Assembly: GCF_001424835.1 (NCBI RefSeq)
Contig: NZ_LMCQ01000001.1
Location: 218,284-282,283, forward strand
Reading direction: 5' to 3'
From: Variovorax sp. Root318D1
GTDB taxonomy: Bacteria; Pseudomonadota; Gammaproteobacteria; Burkholderiales; Burkholderiaceae_C
Length of the DNA stretch: 64,000 nucleotides
The notes beneath the pieces were generated by a model. The model was not told where the DNA came from, did no database searches, and saw only the letters and a list, made by a program, of their open reading frames with translations. The position numbers and the translations under genes are program-made. This document shows positions 31,954 to 41,701 of this stretch, piece after piece. Every line of letters starts with the position of its first letter. The first letter of the stretch is position 1.

Positions 31954-33738
31954 ATGGCACACATGGTGGAAGTCAAGGTCCCCGACATCGGTGAATTCAA
32001 GGATGTCGCGGTCATCGAACTGCTGGTCAAGCCTGGCGAGGTCATCGCGGTCGATACCGGGTTGATCATGGTGGAGTCCGACAAGGCTTCGATGGAGATT
32101 CCGTCGAGCCATGCAGGGACTGTGAAGGAGCTGAAGATCGCGCTGGGGGATAAGGTGAGCGAAGGGTCGGTGATCCTGGTCATCGAGACGGCTGCTGCGG
32201 GAGCGGGGGCACCCTCACCCCAGCCCTCTCCCGCGAGCGGGAGAGGGAGCGAGGCAGCGCCAGCGCCAGCGCCAGCGCCGGCACCTGTACCCGCACCCGT
32301 GGCCGGCAGCTACACCGGCAAGGCCGACATCGAGTGCGAAGTGCTCGTGCTCGGCGCCGGCCCCGGCGGCTACTCGGCCGCGTTCCGCAGCGCGGACCTC
32401 GGCATGAAGACCGTGCTGGTGGAGCGCTACGCCACGCTCGGCGGCGTGTGTCTCAACGTGGGATGCATCCCCTCGAAGGCGTTGCTGCACACGGCCGGCG
32501 TGATGGACGAGGTGAAGCTGCTCGCCAAGCATGGCATCAAGTTCGCCGCACCTGAGGTCGACATCGACGCGCTGCGCGGCTTCAAGGACGGCGTCATCAA
32601 GAAGCTCACCGGCGGCCTGGCCGGCATGGCGAAGGCGCGCAAGGTCGAGGTGGTCACCGGTGTTGGCAGCTTCCTCGATGCGTACCACGTCGAGGTGGTG
32701 GGCGAGGGCGGCGCGAAGAAGGTGGTGAAGTTTGCCAAGGCCATCATCGCCGCGGGCTCGCAGGCCGTGAAGCTGCCCTTCATGCCGGAAGACGAGCGCG
32801 TCGTCGACTCCACCGGTGCGCTGCTGCTCAAGGGCATTCCCAAGCGCATGCTGGTGATCGGCGGCGGCATCATCGGCCTGGAGATGGCCACGGTGTATTC
32901 GACGCTGGGCACGCGCATCGACGTGGTTGAAATGCTCGACGGCCTGATGCAGGGCGCCGACCGCGACCTCGTCAAGGTATGGGAGAAGTTCAACGCGCCG
33001 CGCTTCGACAACGTGATGCTCAAGACGAAGACCGTCGGTGCCAAGGCCACCAAGGCGGGCATCGAGGTCAGCTTCGAAGGCGAGAAGGCGCCGAAGGGGC
33101 CGCAGGTCTACGACCTGGTGCTGGTGGCCGTGGGCCGCAGCCCGAACGGCAAGAAGATCGCGGCCGACAAGGCCGGCGTGGCCGTCACCGACCGCGGCTT
33201 CATCGACGTCGACAAGCAGATGCGCACCAACGTGCCGCACATCTTCGCCATCGGCGACATCGTCGGCCAGCCCATGCTGGCGCACAAGGCGGTGCATGAG
33301 GCGCACGTGGCGGCCGAGGCGGCGCACGGCGAGGCAGCTTTCTTCGATGCGCGGCAGATTCCCTCGGTGGCCTACACCGACCCCGAGGTGGCGTGGGCCG
33401 GCAAGACGGAAGAGCAGTGCAAGGCCGAGGGCCTGAAGGTTGGCAAGGCGGTGTTTCCGTGGGCCGCATCGGGCCGCGCCATCGCCAACGGGCGCGACGA
33501 GGGGTTCACCAAGCTGCTGTTCGACGAGGCCACCCACCGCATCGTCGGCGGCGGCATCGTCGGCACGCATGCGGGCGACCTGATCAGCGAGGTGTGCCTG
33601 GCCATCGAGATGGGCTGCGAGCCCTCCGACATCGGCAAGACCATCCACCCGCATCCGACGCTGGGCGAATCGATCGGCATGGCGGCCGAGGTCTTCGAGG
33701 GGCATTGCACCGATCTGCCCCCGGTGAAGAAGAAGTAG
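31954..33738 (+). CDS. lpdA: Dihydrolipoyl dehydrogenase (E3) with N-terminal lipoyl domain
   Basis: 594 aa. A lipoyl domain occupies 1-77 (K44 in ESDKASME), a linker 81-121, then the flavoprotein: FAD motif VLGAGPGGYSAAF, redox cysteines C166 and C171 (GGVCLNVGCIPSK), a central NAD site (VIGGGIIGLE), ATNVPHIFAIGD-type FAD segment, and the C-terminal HPHPTLGES with the active-site histidine. It reoxidises the dihydrolipoyl groups of E2 with NAD+. The linker is partly encoded by a REP-like palindrome (32211-32250, residues about 86-100, APSPQPSPASGRGSE), an unusual in-frame insertion. Third gene of the operon, 12 bp after aceF. Confidence 0.95.
   Translation: MAHMVEVKVPDIGEFKDVAVIELLVKPGEVIAVDTGLIMVESDKASMEIPSSHAGTVKELKIALGDKVSEGSVILVIETAAAGAGAPSPQPSPASGRGSEAAPAPAPAPAPVPAPVAGSYTGKADIECEVLVLGAGPGGYSAAFRSADLGMKTVLVERYATLGGVCLNVGCIPSKALLHTAGVMDEVKLLAKHGIKFAAPEVDIDALRGFKDGVIKKLTGGLAGMAKARKVEVVTGVGSFLDAYHVEVVGEGGAKKVVKFAKAIIAAGSQAVKLPFMPEDERVVDSTGALLLKGIPKRMLVIGGGIIGLEMATVYSTLGTRIDVVEMLDGLMQGADRDLVKVWEKFNAPRFDNVMLKTKTVGAKATKAGIEVSFEGEKAPKGPQVYDLVLVAVGRSPNGKKIAADKAGVAVTDRGFIDVDKQMRTNVPHIFAIGDIVGQPMLAHKAVHEAHVAAEAAHGEAAFFDARQIPSVAYTDPEVAWAGKTEEQCKAEGLKVGKAVFPWAASGRAIANGRDEGFTKLLFDEATHRIVGGGIVGTHAGDLISEVCLAIEMGCEPSDIGKTIHPHPTLGESIGMAAEVFEGHCTDLPPVKKK
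32211..32250. repeat. REP-like palindromic element inside the lpdA linker
   Basis: CCCTCTCCCGC-GA-GCGGGAGAGGG at 32224-32247 has perfect 11-bp arms and is flanked by ACCCTCACCCCAG. This sequence type is familiar as a dispersed, normally intergenic palindrome in many proteobacteria. Here it is read through in frame. Confidence 0.7.
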
Positions 33739-33747
33739 GCCGCCGCC

Positions 33748-34542
33748 ATGCCGCTCGCACTGGCTTTCGAGGCTCTGGGATCGGGGTCTCCGGTGGTGAT
33801 CCTGCACGGCCTGTTCGGCGCGGGGCGCAACTGGACGCAGGTGGCACAGGCGCTGGCGGCGGACCATCGCGTCTACCTGCCAGACGCCCGCAACCATGGC
33901 GCCTCGCCCTGGGCCGAATCGATGTCGTACGTGGAAATGGCGGGCGACGTGCTCGCACTGATCGAGCGCGAGCAATTGCAGCGGCCCTTCGTGATCGGCC
34001 ACAGCATGGGCGGCAAGACCGCGATGGCGCTCGCGCTCTCGCACCCCGGGGCCATCGGCGGCATCGCCGTGATCGACATTGCCCCCGAGAGCTACGCCGA
34101 CCAGTTCTCGTCGTACGTGTCGGCCATGCGCAGTCTCGAGGTGGCGAGTGCCGCCAGCCGCCGTGAAATCCAGCAGGTGCTGGCCAACAGCCTCGGCGCC
34201 GACGCGCCCGTCGACTTCCTGATGCAGAACCTGCGCCGGCAGAACGACCGATTCGACTGGCGGCTGAACCTGCTCGCCACAGGCCTGTGCATGCCCGAGC
34301 TTTGCGGCTTTCCCGGGGCGCTGCGCGACGCGCGCTACGACGGCCCCGCGCTCTTCATCCATGGCGCCGAGTCCGGCTACGTGCGGCCTTCGTCGCTTGC
34401 CGGCATTCGCGCGCTGTTCCCGCATGCGGGGACCGAGCGCATCGCCGAGGCCGGCCACTGGGTGCACGCCGACCAGCCCGCGGCGCTGCTGTGCGGGCTG
34501 CGCGACTGGCTGGCCGATGCCGGCGCGGCCACCCCTTACTGA
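33748..34542 (+). CDS. Alpha/beta hydrolase, YbfF-like esterase
   Basis: 264 aa. HGLFGAGRNW near residue 20 forms the oxyanion hole, the nucleophile serine is in GHSMGGKTAM, and the histidine is in AGHWVHADQP close to the end. This matches the YbfF/esterase group that hydrolyses acyl-CoA and short esters. Starts 9 bp after lpdA and ends 18 bp before maeB, so it belongs to the same transcriptional run. Its metabolic role beside the pyruvate dehydrogenase genes is unclear. Confidence 0.8.
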   Translation: MPLALAFEALGSGSPVVILHGLFGAGRNWTQVAQALAADHRVYLPDARNHGASPWAESMSYVEMAGDVLALIEREQLQRPFVIGHSMGGKTAMALALSHPGAIGGIAVIDIAPESYADQFSSYVSAMRSLEVASAASRREIQQVLANSLGADAPVDFLMQNLRRQNDRFDWRLNLLATGLCMPELCGFPGALRDARYDGPALFIHGAESGYVRPSSLAGIRALFPHAGTERIAEAGHWVHADQPAALLCGLRDWLADAGAATPY

Positions 34543-34560
34543 CAATTCCACGGAGACACC

Positions 34561-36846
34561 ATGTCCGACGAAAAACTGCGCGAAGCCGCCCTCGACTACC
34601 ACCGCTTCCCCACGCCGGGCAAGATCTCGGTGAACCCGACCAAGCCGATGGCCACGCAGCGCGACCTCGCGCTCGCGTACTCGCCCGGCGTGGCCGAGGC
34701 CTGCATGGAGATCGTGCGCGACCCGGCCGAGGCGATGAACCTCACCTCGCGTGCCAACCTGGTGGCCGTCATCACCAACGGCACCGCGGTGCTGGGCCTG
34801 GGCAACATCGGTGCGCTGGCCGGCAAGCCGGTCATGGAAGGCAAGGCCTGCCTGTTCAAGAAGTTCGCAGGCATCGACGTGTTCGACATCGAGCTCGACG
34901 AGAACGACCCCGACGCGCTGATCGACACCATCGCGCGCATGGAGCCCACCTTCGGCGGCATCAACCTCGAAGACATCAAGGCGCCCGAGTGCTTCTACAT
35001 CGAGAAGAAGCTGCGCGAGCGCATGAAGATCCCGGTCTTTCACGACGACCAGCACGGCACCGCCATCGTCGCGGCCGCGGCCATCCTCAATGCGCTGCGG
35101 CATGTGAAGAAGGACATTCGGGAGGTGAAGCTGGTGGCCTCTGGCGCCGGCGCGGCGGCGCTGGCCTGCCTCGACCTGATCGTGAGCCTGGGCCTGCCGA
35201 TGCAGAACATCTTCGTGTCCGACAGCGCGGGCGTGGTCTACGTCGGCCGCAAGGAGCAGATGGACCCGAACAAGGCCCGCTACGCGCAGGACACCTCGGC
35301 GCGCAAGCTGGCCGACGTGATCGCCGGCGCCGACATCTTCCTCGGCCTCTCGGCCGGCGGCGTGCTCAAGCCCGAGATGGTGAAGGAGATGGCGCGCGAC
35401 CCGATCATCCTCGCCATGGCCAACCCGACGCCGGAAATCCTTCCGGAAGACGCGCTGGCCGTGCGCCCCGACGCCATCCTCGGCACCGGCCGGTCGGACT
35501 ATCCGAACCAGGTCAACAACGTCCTGTGTTTTCCGTTCATCTTTCGTGGCGCGCTCGACGTGGGCGCGACCACCATCAACGAAGAGATGAAGCTTGCCGC
35601 GGTGCGCGCCATCGCCGAGCTCGCGCATGCCGAGATTCCCGAAGTGGTGGCGCAGGCCTACGGCGCGGTGGGTCTGCGCTTCGGCCGCGACTACCTGATT
35701 CCCAAGCCCTTCGACCCGCGCCTGATCGAGTTCGTCGCCCCCGCGGTGGCGCAGGCCGCGGCGGACAGCGGCGTGGCGACGCGGCCCATCGCCGACATGA
35801 AGGCCTATCGCCAGCGCCTGTCCCAGTTCGTCTACCAGTCGGGCAGCAGCATGCAGCCGCTCTTCGCCGCGGCCAAGCAGGCGCCCAAGCGCGTGGTCTA
35901 CGCCGAGGGCGAGGACGAGCGCGTGCTGCGCGCCGCGCAGGTGGTGGTCGACGAAGGCCTGGCGCGCCCGCTGTTGCTGGGCCGCCCCGAGGTGATTGCC
36001 GAGCGCATTGCGCAATACGGCCTGCGCCTCACGCTGGGCACCGACTGCGAGGTCGTCGATCTGCTCGACCCCGCTGTGTATGGCGACGCAGCGGAGGCGT
36101 ACTACCAGCTCAAGCGCCGCGACGGCGTCTCGCGCCTGGTGGCGCAGACCGAGATGCGCAGCCGCGGCACGCTGCTTGCGGCCATGCTGGTGCGCCAGGG
36201 CCGCGCCGACGCCATGCTGTGCGGCACGCTCGGCGGCTACGGCGACCACCTGGGCCATGTGCGCGACGTGATCGGCCTGCGCCCCGGCGCCAAGACCCTG
36301 GCTGCCATGCAGATGCTGATGCTGCCCGGGCGCCAGCTCTTCATTTGCGACACGCACGTCAACCGCGAGCCCGATGCCGCGCAGATCGCCGAGATCGCGC
36401 TGCTCGCGGCCGAAGAGGTGCGCCGCTTCGGCGTGACGCCGAGCGTGGCACTGCTCTCGCACTCGAACTTCGGCGGCTCCGACGCGGCCTCGGCCGTGAA
36501 GATGCGTGAGGCGCTCGCGCTCATCAAGGCGAGCGATCCGCAGCTCGCCGTTGAAGGCGAGATGCGCGGCGACGCGGCGCTGTCCAAGTCGATCCTCGAC
36601 CACGAGTTTCCGGACTCGGCGCTGGAGACGGAGGCCAACGTGCTCATCATGCCCAACGTCGATGCGGCCAACATCTCATACAACCTGCTGCGCGTGGCGG
36701 CCGGCAGCGGCATCACGGTGGGCGGCATCCTGCTGGGCGCGGCGCGCTCGGTGCACATCCTCACGCCGTCGTCGACGGTGCGCCGCATCGTCAACATGAC
36801 CGCACTGGCGGTGGTCGATGCCAACTCGAACCGCAACACGGCCTGA
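34561..36846 (+). CDS. maeB: NADP-dependent malic enzyme, MaeB type
   Basis: 761 aa with two parts. Residues 1 to about 430 form the malic enzyme ([48 protein letters not shown], and the NADP region [12 protein letters not shown]). The remainder is a phosphotransacetylase-like domain ([15 protein letters not shown] through [19 protein letters not shown]) that regulates the enzyme, commonly through acetyl-CoA. It converts malate to pyruvate and CO2 with NADPH formation. Between the pyruvate dehydrogenase genes and dctA it completes a path from imported C4-dicarboxylate to acetyl-CoA. Confidence 0.95.
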   Translation: MSDEKLREAALDYHRFPTPGKISVNPTKPMATQRDLALAYSPGVAEACMEIVRDPAEAMNLTSRANLVAVITNGTAVLGLGNIGALAGKPVMEGKACLFKKFAGIDVFDIELDENDPDALIDTIARMEPTFGGINLEDIKAPECFYIEKKLRERMKIPVFHDDQHGTAIVAAAAILNALRHVKKDIREVKLVASGAGAAALACLDLIVSLGLPMQNIFVSDSAGVVYVGRKEQMDPNKARYAQDTSARKLADVIAGADIFLGLSAGGVLKPEMVKEMARDPIILAMANPTPEILPEDALAVRPDAILGTGRSDYPNQVNNVLCFPFIFRGALDVGATTINEEMKLAAVRAIAELAHAEIPEVVAQAYGAVGLRFGRDYLIPKPFDPRLIEFVAPAVAQAAADSGVATRPIADMKAYRQRLSQFVYQSGSSMQPLFAAAKQAPKRVVYAEGEDERVLRAAQVVVDEGLARPLLLGRPEVIAERIAQYGLRLTLGTDCEVVDLLDPAVYGDAAEAYYQLKRRDGVSRLVAQTEMRSRGTLLAAMLVRQGRADAMLCGTLGGYGDHLGHVRDVIGLRPGAKTLAAMQMLMLPGRQLFICDTHVNREPDAAQIAEIALLAAEEVRRFGVTPSVALLSHSNFGGSDAASAVKMREALALIKASDPQLAVEGEMRGDAALSKSILDHEFPDSALETEANVLIMPNVDAANISYNLLRVAAGSGITVGGILLGAARSVHILTPSSTVRRIVNMTALAVVDANSNRNTA

Positions 36847-36922
36847 CGGCGGCGCGGCCATGAACCGCCCAAGCCCCGGCAGTTGCATGCCGATCGCGTC
36901 TGAAATTTTCTAGGAGATCCCC

Positions 36923-38311
36923 GTGGACCAACCATCCGTCGCACCCAAGCCCTTTTACAAGTCCCTCTACTTCCAGGTCATCACGGCCATCGTGCTCGGG
37001 GTGCTGCTGGGGCATTTCTATCCGGACACCGGCGCCTCGATGAAACCGCTCGGCGACGGCTTCATCAAGCTGATCAAGATGATCATCGCGCCGATCATCT
37101 TCTGCACGGTGGTGGTCGGCATCGCGGGCATGGAGGACATGAAGAAGGTCGGCAAGACCGGTGGCCTGGCGCTCTTGTACTTCGAGATCGTGAGCAGCAT
37201 CGCGCTGGTGGTGGGCCTCGTGATCATCAACATCGTGCGGCCTGGCGCCGGCATGAATGTCGACGTGAGCCAGCTCGACGCCAAGAGCGTCGCGGCCTAC
37301 ACCGGCCCCGGAAAGATGCAGAGCACGACCGACTTCCTGCTCAACGTGATCCCGAACACAGTGGTCGATGCCTTCGCCAGGGGCGAGATCCTGCAGGTGT
37401 TGCTCATCGCGGTGATGTTCGGCTTTGCGCTGCACAAGTTCGGCGGCCGCGGCACGCTGGTGTTCGACGTGATCGAGAAGGGCTCGCACGTGCTGTTCGT
37501 GATCGTGGGCTACATCATGAAGGTCGCGCCCATCGGCGCCTTTGGTGCCATGGCCTTCACCATCGGAAAGTACGGCGTGAGCTCGCTGATGCAGCTCGGC
37601 CAGCTGATGGCCACCTTCTACCTGACCTGCCTCTTGTTCATCTTCGTGGTGCTGGGGGGAATCGCGCGGTTCCACGGCTTCAGCATCTGGAAGTTCATCA
37701 AGTACATCAAGGAAGAGCTGTTGATCGTGCTGGGCACCTCGTCCTCCGAATCGGTGCTGCCGCGCATGATGGCCAAGCTGGAGAATCTGGGCGCCAAGAA
37801 GTCGGTGGTCGGCCTGGTGGTCCCTACGGGCTACTCGTTCAACCTCGACGGCACCTCGATCTACCTGACGATGGCGGCAGTGTTCATCGCGCAGGCGACC
37901 AACACCGACATGACGCTCACCCAGCAGCTCACGCTCCTGGCCGTGCTGCTGCTCACCTCGAAAGGCGCGGCGGGCGTCACGGGCAGCGGCTTCATCGTGC
38001 TGGCGGCCACGCTTTCAGCGGTGGGCCATGTCCCGGTGGCCGGCCTGGCGCTGATCCTCGGCATCGACCGCTTCATGTCCGAGGCCCGCGCGCTCACCAA
38101 CCTGATCGGCAACGGCGTGGCCACGGTCGTGGTCGCCAAGTGGACCAACGACCTGGACACCGTCCGCATGAAGCGCATCCTGGACAACGAGACGACGGCC
38201 GAAGCCGAGGCGCCCGAGGCGGTGCTGGACAAGGTCGAGACCCACATGCCTGTGGCCCCGGCCTTGCCGGACAAGGTCGAGACCCACATGCCGGTGGCCC
38301 AGGCCCGCTGA
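36923..38311 (+). CDS. dctA: C4-dicarboxylate:cation symporter DctA
   Basis: 462 aa from a GTG at 36923 behind CTAGGAGATCCCC. DAACS family, eight membrane helices with two re-entrant loops; signatures are [12 protein letters not shown] (serine-rich hairpin 1) and [22 protein letters not shown] with the substrate-binding NLDGT. Imports succinate, fumarate, malate and related acids with protons. The C-terminal tail carries a nearly perfect duplicated block ([10 protein letters not shown] twice, 14 residues apart) that is not part of the transporter fold. Located beside maeB. No sigma-54 box was found in the 76-bp gap upstream. Confidence 0.93.
   Translation: MDQPSVAPKPFYKSLYFQVITAIVLGVLLGHFYPDTGASMKPLGDGFIKLIKMIIAPIIFCTVVVGIAGMEDMKKVGKTGGLALLYFEIVSSIALVVGLVIINIVRPGAGMNVDVSQLDAKSVAAYTGPGKMQSTTDFLLNVIPNTVVDAFARGEILQVLLIAVMFGFALHKFGGRGTLVFDVIEKGSHVLFVIVGYIMKVAPIGAFGAMAFTIGKYGVSSLMQLGQLMATFYLTCLLFIFVVLGGIARFHGFSIWKFIKYIKEELLIVLGTSSSESVLPRMMAKLENLGAKKSVVGLVVPTGYSFNLDGTSIYLTMAAVFIAQATNTDMTLTQQLTLLAVLLLTSKGAAGVTGSGFIVLAATLSAVGHVPVAGLALILGIDRFMSEARALTNLIGNGVATVVVAKWTNDLDTVRMKRILDNETTAEAEAPEAVLDKVETHMPVAPALPDKVETHMPVAQAR
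38228..38299. repeat. 30-bp direct repeat in the dctA 3' end
   Basis: Positions 38228-38257 and 38270-38299 match at 29 of 30 bases (42-bp period, in frame), encoding [10 protein letters not shown] twice in the symporter's cytoplasmic tail. Confidence 0.75.
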
Positions 38312-38342
38312 TGCATTGCATGCCTGCACGGAGCAGCCAACC

Positions 38343-39677
38343 ATGAACAGCCCCGTGCAGAAGCACCGAGTCGTCATCGTGGGTGGCGGAGCCGGCGGCC
38401 TGGAACTGGCGACGCGCCTGGGCGACACGCTGGGCAAGCGCGGCCATGCGGACATCACGCTGATCGACAAGAACCGCACCCACGTCTGGAAGCCCAAGCT
38501 GCACGAGATCGCCGCGGGCAGCATGGACCTGAGCGCGCACGAAGTGGACTACCTCGCGCAGGCGCACTGGCACCGCTTCCGCTTCCGCCTCGGCGAGCTG
38601 ACCGCCATCGACCGCGAGCGGCGCGAGGTGCAGGTGGCGCCCTACATGGACGACGAGGGTCGGCTGGTCACGCCCGCGCGCGCCTTCGGCTACGACACGC
38701 TGGTGGTTGCCATCGGCAGCCTCAGCAACGACTTCGGCACGCCCGGCGTGCGCGAGCATGCGCTGCGGCTCGAATCGAAGGCGGACGCGCAGCGCTTTCA
38801 CCAGCGAATGGTCAATGCCTGCATCCGCGCGCATGCGCAGACCACACCGCTGCGCCCCGAGCAGCTGCACGTGGCCATCATCGGCGCGGGCGCCACCGGC
38901 GTGGAGCTGGCGGCCGAGCTGCACCGCACCACGCGCGAAGTAATCGCCTACGGGCTGGATCGCGTGGACGCCGAGAAGGACATCCAGGTCAGCGTGATCG
39001 AGGCCGCTGACCGCGTGCTGCCCGCACTGCCTGCGCGCATGTCCGCCGCCACCGAGGCGCTGCTGCGCAAGCTGGGCGTGGACGTGCACACCTCTGCCAA
39101 GGTGGCCGAGGTGCTGCCCGAGGGCGTTCGCTTGGCCGATGGCCGGGTGCTGCCGGCCGAGCTGGTGGTGTGGGCCGCGGGCGTGAAGGCAGCCGATTTC
39201 ATGAAGGACATCGCGGGGCTGGAAACCAACCGCAGCAACCAGCTCGCGGTGTTGCCCACCTTGCAGACCACGCGCGATGCCGACGTATTTGCCATCGGTG
39301 ACTGCGCGGCTTGCGACTGGCCCGGGGCGAACGACGGCAAGGGCGGGCTGGTGCCGCCGCGCGCGCAGGCGGCGCACCAGCAGGCTTCACACGTCGCGGC
39401 GCAGATTCGCCGGCGCTTGGGCGGAAAGGCGCTCAAGCCCTATCGCTACCGCGACTTCGGCTCGCTGGTGTCGCTCGGCGAATTCAGCACTGTCGGCAAC
39501 ATGATGGGCGGGCCCGCCGGCGGCAGCCTGATGATCGAAGGCCGCGTTGCCCGGCTCATGTACGTGTCGCTCTACAAGATGCACGAGCTGGCGCTGCACG
39601 GCGTCGTCAAGGTCTCGCTCGACACGCTGGCGCGCCTCATCACGCGGCGCACCGAACCCCACGTCAAGCTGCATTGA
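38343..39677 (+). CDS. NADH dehydrogenase type II-like FAD/NAD oxidoreductase
   Basis: 444 aa from the ATG at 38343. FAD motif VVIVGGGAGGLELA at the N-terminus, a second Rossmann site VAIIGAGATGVELAAEL in the middle, and DVFAIGDCAACDWP for the flavin. The ending with LMIEGRVARLMYVSLYKMHELALHG is typical of NDH-2, where an amphipathic C-terminal helix anchors the enzyme to the membrane. It oxidises NADH and reduces ubiquinone without proton pumping. It follows dctA by 31 bp and precedes a cytochrome bd-type oxidase some kilobases on, so a non-pumping chain could be assembled from this locus. Confidence 0.85.
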   Translation: MNSPVQKHRVVIVGGGAGGLELATRLGDTLGKRGHADITLIDKNRTHVWKPKLHEIAAGSMDLSAHEVDYLAQAHWHRFRFRLGELTAIDRERREVQVAPYMDDEGRLVTPARAFGYDTLVVAIGSLSNDFGTPGVREHALRLESKADAQRFHQRMVNACIRAHAQTTPLRPEQLHVAIIGAGATGVELAAELHRTTREVIAYGLDRVDAEKDIQVSVIEAADRVLPALPARMSAATEALLRKLGVDVHTSAKVAEVLPEGVRLADGRVLPAELVVWAAGVKAADFMKDIAGLETNRSNQLAVLPTLQTTRDADVFAIGDCAACDWPGANDGKGGLVPPRAQAAHQQASHVAAQIRRRLGGKALKPYRYRDFGSLVSLGEFSTVGNMMGGPAGGSLMIEGRVARLMYVSLYKMHELALHGVVKVSLDTLARLITRRTEPHVKLH

Positions 39678-39742
39678 GCAGATGCGGCCATGACTCGACC
39701 TTCTTTCCAATCCCTTCGCATCAACCCCCAAAGGAGACTCTC

Positions 39743-40884
39743 ATGTCAGACGATATCGTGATCGTGGCCGCGCAACGTACGGCGGTCGGCAAGTTCGGCG
39801 GCGCGCTCGCCGGCACGGCGGCGCCGGATCTGGGCGCGCACGTGGTGAAAGGACTGCTCGAGAAGGCCGGGGTGCCGGGCGATGCGGTGTCCGAGGTGAT
39901 CATGGGCCAGGTGCTCGCCGCCGGCGCGGGGCAGAACCCGGCGCGCCAGACCGTCATCAAGGCGGGCCTGCCCATCGGCGTGCCGGGCCTCACCATCAAC
40001 AAGGTGTGCGGCTCGGGCCTGAAGGCCGTGATGCTGGCGGCACAGGCCGTGAAGTGCGGCGACGCCGAGATCGTGGTGGCCGGCGGCCAGGAGAACATGA
40101 GCGCCGCGCCGCACGTGCTGCCCAACTCGCGCAACGGCCAGCGCATGGGCGACTGGAAGCTGGTCGACACCATGATCGTGGACGGCCTGTGGGACGTCTA
40201 CAACCAGTACCACATGGGGAGATGCAGGACGCGCTGGCGCTGGCCTCGCAACAGAAGGCCGCGGCCGCGCAGGACGCCGGGCGCTTCAACGACGAAATTC
40301 TTCCGTTCAGCATCGCCCAGAAGAAGGGCGACCCGATCGTCTTTTCCGCCGACGAGTTCGTGAACCGCAAGACCAATGCCGACGCGCTCGCAGGATTGCG
40401 CCTGGCCTTCGACAAGGCCGGCTCGGTGACGGCCGGCAACGCCTCCGGCCTGAACGACGGCGCGGCCGCGGTGCTGGTGATGTCGGCCTCGCGCGCAGCG
40501 GCGCTCGGCCTGCAGCCGCTGGCCGTGATCCGTGCCTATGCAAGCGCGGGGCTGGACCCGTCGCTCATGGGCATGGGCCCGGTGCCCGCGTCGCAGCTGG
40601 CATTGAAGAAAGCCGGGTGGAAGGCGCAGGACCTCGACCTGATGGAAATCAACGAAGCCTTCGCGGCACAGGCCTGCGCCGTGAACCGCGAAATGGAATG
40701 GGACACCAGCCGCATCAACGTGAACGGCGGCGCCATTGCGATCGGCCATCCCATCGGCGCTTCGGGCTGCCGCGTGCTGGTGACGCTGCTGCACGAGATG
40801 CGCCGCCGCGGCGCCAACAAGGGCCTCGCCTCGCTGTGCATCGGCGGCGGCATGGGCGTGGCGCTGGCCGTTGAACGTGCTTGA
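39743..40884 (+). pseudogene. Acetyl-CoA C-acetyltransferase (thiolase), disrupted by an out-of-frame deletion
   Basis: The ATG at 39743 (AAAGGAGACTCTC leader) opens a standard thiolase with the acylation cysteine in NKVCGSGLKA and ends its first half with DGLWDVYNQYHMG. Just after, at about 40217-40221, the reading shifts. The continuation EMQDALALASQQKAAAAQ through NGGAIAIGHPIGASG and LASLCIGGGMG lies in the third frame and ends at 40884. Compared with the family, the segment after HMG (ITAEN-like, about 14 residues) is missing. A loss of about 43 nt explains both the gap and the shift and would restore a normal 394-aa length. As read, the product stops after about 206 residues without the catalytic His and second Cys. 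A sequencing or assembly error is the alternative. Confidence 0.8.
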
Positions 40885-40938
40885 ACGCGCCTGAACGAAT
40901 TTTTCACTGTCACACACGACGCACCAAGGAGCAATCAA

Positions 40939-41691
40939 ATGAGCGAGAAGAAGCAACAAGTGGTCCTCGTCACCGGCGGCATGGGCGGCCTGGGCGAGAC
41001 GATCTCCACCAAGATGGTCGATGCGGGCTACAAGCTCGCCGTGACCTATTCGCCGGGCAACAAGTCGCATGCCGAGTGGGTGGCGCAGATGGCCGAGCGC
41101 GGCTACCAGATCCTGGCCGTGCCCTGCGACGTGGCCGACTACGACTCGTGCGCGCAGGCGGTGAGCCAGGTGCAGGCGGCCCTCGGCCCGGTCGACGTGC
41201 TGGTCAACAACGCCGGCATCACGCGCGACATGACCTTCAAGAAGATGGACCAGATCAACTGGAACGCCGTGCTGCGCACCAACCTCGACAGCCTGTTCAA
41301 CATGAGCAAGCAGGTGGCCGACGGCATGGTGGACCGGGGCTGGGGCCGCATCATCAACGTGTCGTCGGTGAACGGCTCCAAGGGCGCGTTTGGCCAGACG
41401 AACTACTCGGCCGCCAAGGCCGGCGTGCACGGCTTCACCAAGGCGCTGGCGCTCGAGGTCGCGAAGAAGGGCGTGACGGTCAACACCATCTCGCCCGGCT
41501 ACATCGGCACGAAGATGGTCACGGCCATCCCGAAGGAAGTGCTCGACAGCAAGATCCTGCCGCACATCCCCGTCGGGCGCCTGGGCAAGCCCGAGGAAGT
41601 GGCCGGCCTGATCATCTACCTGGCCTCGGAAGAGGCGGCCTTCGTGACGGGCGCCAACATCGCCATCAACGGCGGCCAGCACATGCAATGA
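40939..41691 (+). CDS. phaB: Acetoacetyl-CoA reductase
   Basis: 250 aa SDR of the PhaB group. TGGMGGLGETI near the N-terminus binds NADPH; NNAGITRDMTFKKM is the PhaB hallmark; catalytic serine in NVSSVNGSKG and Tyr/Lys in YSAAKAG; ends NIAINGGQHMQ. It reduces acetoacetyl-CoA to (R)-3-hydroxybutyryl-CoA for polyhydroxybutyrate. Directly follows the broken thiolase, which would be its natural PhaA partner, so PHB supply in this strain would need another thiolase. Confidence 0.93.
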   Translation: MSEKKQQVVLVTGGMGGLGETISTKMVDAGYKLAVTYSPGNKSHAEWVAQMAERGYQILAVPCDVADYDSCAQAVSQVQAALGPVDVLVNNAGITRDMTFKKMDQINWNAVLRTNLDSLFNMSKQVADGMVDRGWGRIINVSSVNGSKGAFGQTNYSAAKAGVHGFTKALALEVAKKGVTVNTISPGYIGTKMVTAIPKEVLDSKILPHIPVGRLGKPEEVAGLIIYLASEEAAFVTGANIAINGGQHMQ

Positions 41692-41701
41692 ACGGATGGC
41701 C

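Noticed and set aside
32215..36603. Minus-strand open frame of more than 1400 codons opposite lpdA, the esterase gene and maeB
   Set aside because: High-GC shadow frame: three well-supported genes on the plus strand cover the region, and the composition (His/Arg/Val/Asp-rich, no domain pattern) is typical of antisense readthrough.
36847..36922. Sigma-54 promoter for dctA
   Set aside because: The gap was scanned for GG-N10-GC with TGGCAC/TTGC context; only a CGGCA/TGCCG dyad was found, without the required spacing.
39743..40884. Two separate adjacent genes for the N- and C-terminal thiolase parts
   Set aside because: The parts continue one family alignment with a short missing block, and the second part has no start or ribosome site of its own. 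A disrupted single gene explains it better.
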